Positions 7,014 to 8,547 of a stretch of 8,547 bases of DNA are shown here, piece by piece (position 1 is the first letter of the stretch; each line of letters starts with the position of its first letter). Origin of the DNA: an uncultured Mollicutes bacterium (GTDB lineage Bacteria; Bacillota_I; Bacilli_A; RFN20; CAG-449). Where the stretch lies: contig URVS01000058.1 of NCBI GenBank assembly GCA_900551385.1, positions 1 through 8,547 of the forward strand, in the 5' to 3' direction. Below the pieces are notes generated by a model. The model saw only the letters and a list, made by a program, of their open reading frames with translations, was not told where the DNA came from and made no database searches. Made by a program: the position numbers and the translations under genes.

Positions 7014-8384
7014 TTAATCTCCTTTTGATATGAATTTTTTTGTTAATTTAATGGATTTATAAAGAACATAAATTAATAAAATTGTTCCAATTGAACCCAT
7101 TATGATATAAAGTGTAGTTTTTGATTTTTCACTTATTTCAGTGATATTATTTGTAATTTCTTTATATTCCCAAATCTTGGAATCAGTATCAAGAATGGTT
7201 TCTTGATCAAAGATAGATAAGGTTTTACCTTCTATTTCATCCATTTTGATTTCACAATCGACTTCTTGACCTTTATAAAGAAAGTTCATTCTTAATATTT
7301 TAAAATTATGAACATTAGTGTATTTACTTTCATCTTGTTCACCTTTAAAGAAATTCCATCCATCAGCATCGTAATTTAAAAATAAGCGATATTTATATTG
7401 TTTATTTTGGTTAATATATGATTGGTATTTACCTGTTGATAATCCTTGATAAGTTGATAAACCAAATAGTCCTCCTTTAGCGGTATTAGGTGTTAATGAT
7501 TTAACTACATCCATAGAATCATTTTTTGCAATAAAGTTATACCAAGGTTTATTATCACTTGCTAGGGAATAAGAAACGTCTACACGATAGACATCATCTA
7601 AATTTAGATTTGTATTAAAGAATACAGCATGTTCATAACCTCCAAAATTAGGCACAAATTGTGATTGACATTCAACATCAGTGATTTCAATATAGACATG
7701 CGAAGATAATTGCATCATGGCATTTTTTTGATATTCTGGCATTTTAGAAAAGGCAAAATTTTTATTATCAAAAGAAATTGTTTTATATTTTACGCCTAAC
7801 TGTTTATCTTCTTCACCAGGATTTAAGCCATTAAGAATAGAATCGTAATTGGCTTCAAAACCAGTAACTTCAAAGGTTTGGGCGATTAATCCATATTGAA
7901 TAATTGAATCATCAATTGAGCAATGATGAAAGCCTCCAATTGGTGTCATGTTTAATTGAATGTTATTTTTGGGATAAGCATAAGATGAAGTTAATTCAAA
8001 CATTCCATCCCCTTGCATATGTGAGCATCCTTCAGTTAATACTTGTTGAGTATAATAATGTCCATTTATTGATACTGATTGTAAGTTATATGTTTCAATT
8101 GGTAAATATTCACTAGTCCATAAGAAATTTAAAAAGATACCATCAAAGTAAAAGCCAATTGCTTGATTTTTTTCTAATTGATAAATAGGAGCATTTAAGT
8201 TTTGCATGATAGTAATAAAACTTTTGGAATCCTCGTAGTAGCGGTTAAAGATTGTTTTTATTTCTACTTCAGATAAAGAAGCCCAATAAGATAAATTTGT
8301 ATCTTTGAATTTTACATAAGGTATTTGATAATAAGGTTCTTCTACATAATTTAAATGGAATTTTTGTAAATAACTTGATTCCTT
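7014..8384 (-). CDS. Large C-terminally anchored surface/virion protein, 5' end missing
   Basis: I do not recognise the family. The first ATG (8205-8207) would give 397 residues, but the frame stays open to 8384, adding about 59 residues of normal-looking sequence (for example SYWASLSEVEIKTIFNRYY) with no ATG, GTG or TTG. No Shine-Dalgarno precedes 8207, and no signal peptide follows it, although the protein has a transmembrane segment at about 365-384 and a lysine-rich tail, an arrangement needing an N-terminal signal. I therefore read it as truncated at 5', exactly where the sequence switches to the MATE fragment. The body is polar and aromatic-rich, probably beta-structured, with cysteines in GCSHM, HHCS, VECQ and VDCE. 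Its anchor resembles that of the next gene (IYVLYKSI versus IYLLYKMI). Position before the adhesin-like and Zot-like genes suggests a minor coat or surface protein. Confidence 0.7.
   Translation of the reverse strand, partial: KESSYLQKFHLNYVEEPYYQIPYVKFKDTNLSYWASLSEVEIKTIFNRYYEDSKSFITIMQNLNAPIYQLEKNQAIGFYFDGIFLNFLWTSEYLPIETYNLQSVSINGHYYTQQVLTEGCSHMQGDGMFELTSSYAYPKNNIQLNMTPIGGFHHCSIDDSIIQYGLIAQTFEVTGFEANYDSILNGLNPGEEDKQLGVKYKTISFDNKNFAFSKMPEYQKNAMMQLSSHVYIEITDVECQSQFVPNFGGYEHAVFFNTNLNLDDVYRVDVSYSLASDNKPWYNFIAKNDSMDVVKSLTPNTAKGGLFGLSTYQGLSTGKYQSYINQNKQYKYRLFLNYDADGWNFFKGEQDESKYTNVHNFKILRMNFLYKGQEVDCEIKMDEIEGKTLSIFDQETILDTDSKIWEYKEITNNITEISEKSKTTLYIIMGSIGTILLIYVLYKSIKLTKKFISKGD
7019..7026 (-). 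promoter_or_regulatory. Ribosome binding site of the LRR-like surface protein gene
   Basis: The minus strand reads AAAAGGAG six bases before ATG 7010-7012. It lies inside the last codons of the upstream gene, so the two genes are translated from one message. Confidence 0.8.
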
Positions 8385-8547
8385 TTAATACATTTTGTTT
8401 TTTCTGTCGGATAATTCCAAGGATCAAAATAGTCATAACAATTGCCTGTGCACTTACTGTTGCAATCGCAGCTCCATTTACCCCAAACTTGTTTACTGGT
8501 CCAAGCCCCAGGATCAGTAATGGATCCAAGATCATATTCGTTACAAG
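8269..8547 (-). CDS. Fragment of a MATE-family multidrug/Na+ antiporter, cut at both ends
   Basis: The frame enters from the right edge reading LVTNMILDPLLILGLGPVN, then GVNGAAIATVSAQA and a hydrophobic segment ending in RQKKQN. The pattern N-x-x-LDP-x-x-I, GV-GAA-AT and SQA is characteristic of MATE (MatE) exporters around the fifth and sixth membrane helices, so both ends of the roughly 450-residue protein are missing. Recognisable sequence ends between about 8350 and 8390. The remaining frame down to TGA 8269-8271 (...LCRRTLLSNTLC...) is the phage-like gene read out of frame. GC over 8401-8520 is about 42% by my count, well above the rest of the window, so this DNA has a different origin. 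It is not part of the phage-like unit: either a neighbouring gene disrupted by recombination or an assembly chimera. Confidence 0.75.
   Translation of the reverse strand, partial: LVTNMILDPLLILGLGPVNKFGVNGAAIATVSAQAIVMTILILGIIRQKKQNVLKGIKLFTKIPFKLCRRTLLSNTLCKIQRYKFILLGFFI
8350..8390. other. Abrupt junction between the AT-rich element and foreign MATE DNA
   Basis: Two different reading frames on the same strand collide here. The surface-protein frame from the left meets TAA at 8385-8387, and the MATE frame from the right stops looking like MATE around KGIKLFTKIPF (8353-8385). Base composition also changes from AT-rich to about 42% GC. I see no transposon end, duplicated target site or convincing dif-like site at the joint. 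Confidence 0.65.

Noticed and set aside
6552..7028. Two plus-strand frames (6552-6737 and 6831-7028) antisense to the LRR-like surface protein gene
   Set aside because: Both are shadows of the minus-strand coding sequence; no ribosome binding site or recognisable protein.
7904..8116. Plus-strand frame of 70 codons opposite the large anchored protein gene
   Set aside because: Shadow frame without ribosome binding site; the opposite strand codes for a coherent protein with a membrane anchor.
8365..8400. Possible XerCD dif-like site at the MATE joint
   Set aside because: Compared with the Firmicutes dif pattern (ACTTCCTA...TTATGTAAACT) only scattered bases match; AT-rich sequence gives such matches by chance.

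Overview
The window is very AT-rich (roughly 20-30% GC in the samples I counted). It has dense, overlapping minus-strand genes, standard-code stops including TGA, and strong AAAGGAGG-type ribosome binding sites. This points to a low-GC Firmicute/Bacilli or Mollicutes-related host (RF39-, Erysipelotrichales- or Acholeplasma-like). A surface protein with BspA-like leucine-rich sequence and a helical module common in Firmicutes cell-wall proteins fits that host. The species cannot be named from this window.

Layout, read along the minus strand from right to left: (i) 8385-8547, a fragment of a MATE-family transporter at clearly higher GC, joined abruptly to the rest. (ii) 7014-8384, a large C-terminally membrane-anchored protein whose 5' end is cut off at that joint. 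(iii) 5303-7012, a secreted, LRR/BspA-like, C-terminally anchored surface protein. (iv) 3444-5321, a multi-spanning membrane P-loop ATPase resembling the Zot/pI assembly ATPases of filamentous phages. (v) 3341-3417, a long imperfect hairpin in the only real intergenic gap, whose loop resembles a pT181-type rolling-circle nick site. (vi) 2172-3308, a Rep_trans-type rolling-circle initiator. (vii) 1909-2172, an unrecognised 87-residue protein. (viii) 138-1931, a compact UvrD/PcrA-like helicase. On the plus strand at the far left, 1-89 is the 3' end of a convergent gene, followed by a rho-independent terminator.

The best reading is a filamentous-phage-like (inovirus/plectrovirus-type) element, as prophage or episome. 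The order surface proteins, assembly ATPase, intergenic hairpin, Rep, small protein matches the structure, assembly, intergenic origin, replication order of Ff-type phages, and every gene lies on one strand. The nick-like loop reads in the coding strand, as expected if that strand is the circular DNA made by rolling circle and packaged. The notable departure is a complete UvrD-type helicase in the rep operon, where such elements normally borrow the host PcrA/UvrD/Rep. No small major coat protein is visible; it may lie beyond the right-hand joint. A rolling-circle plasmid or integrative element with surface proteins is the main alternative.
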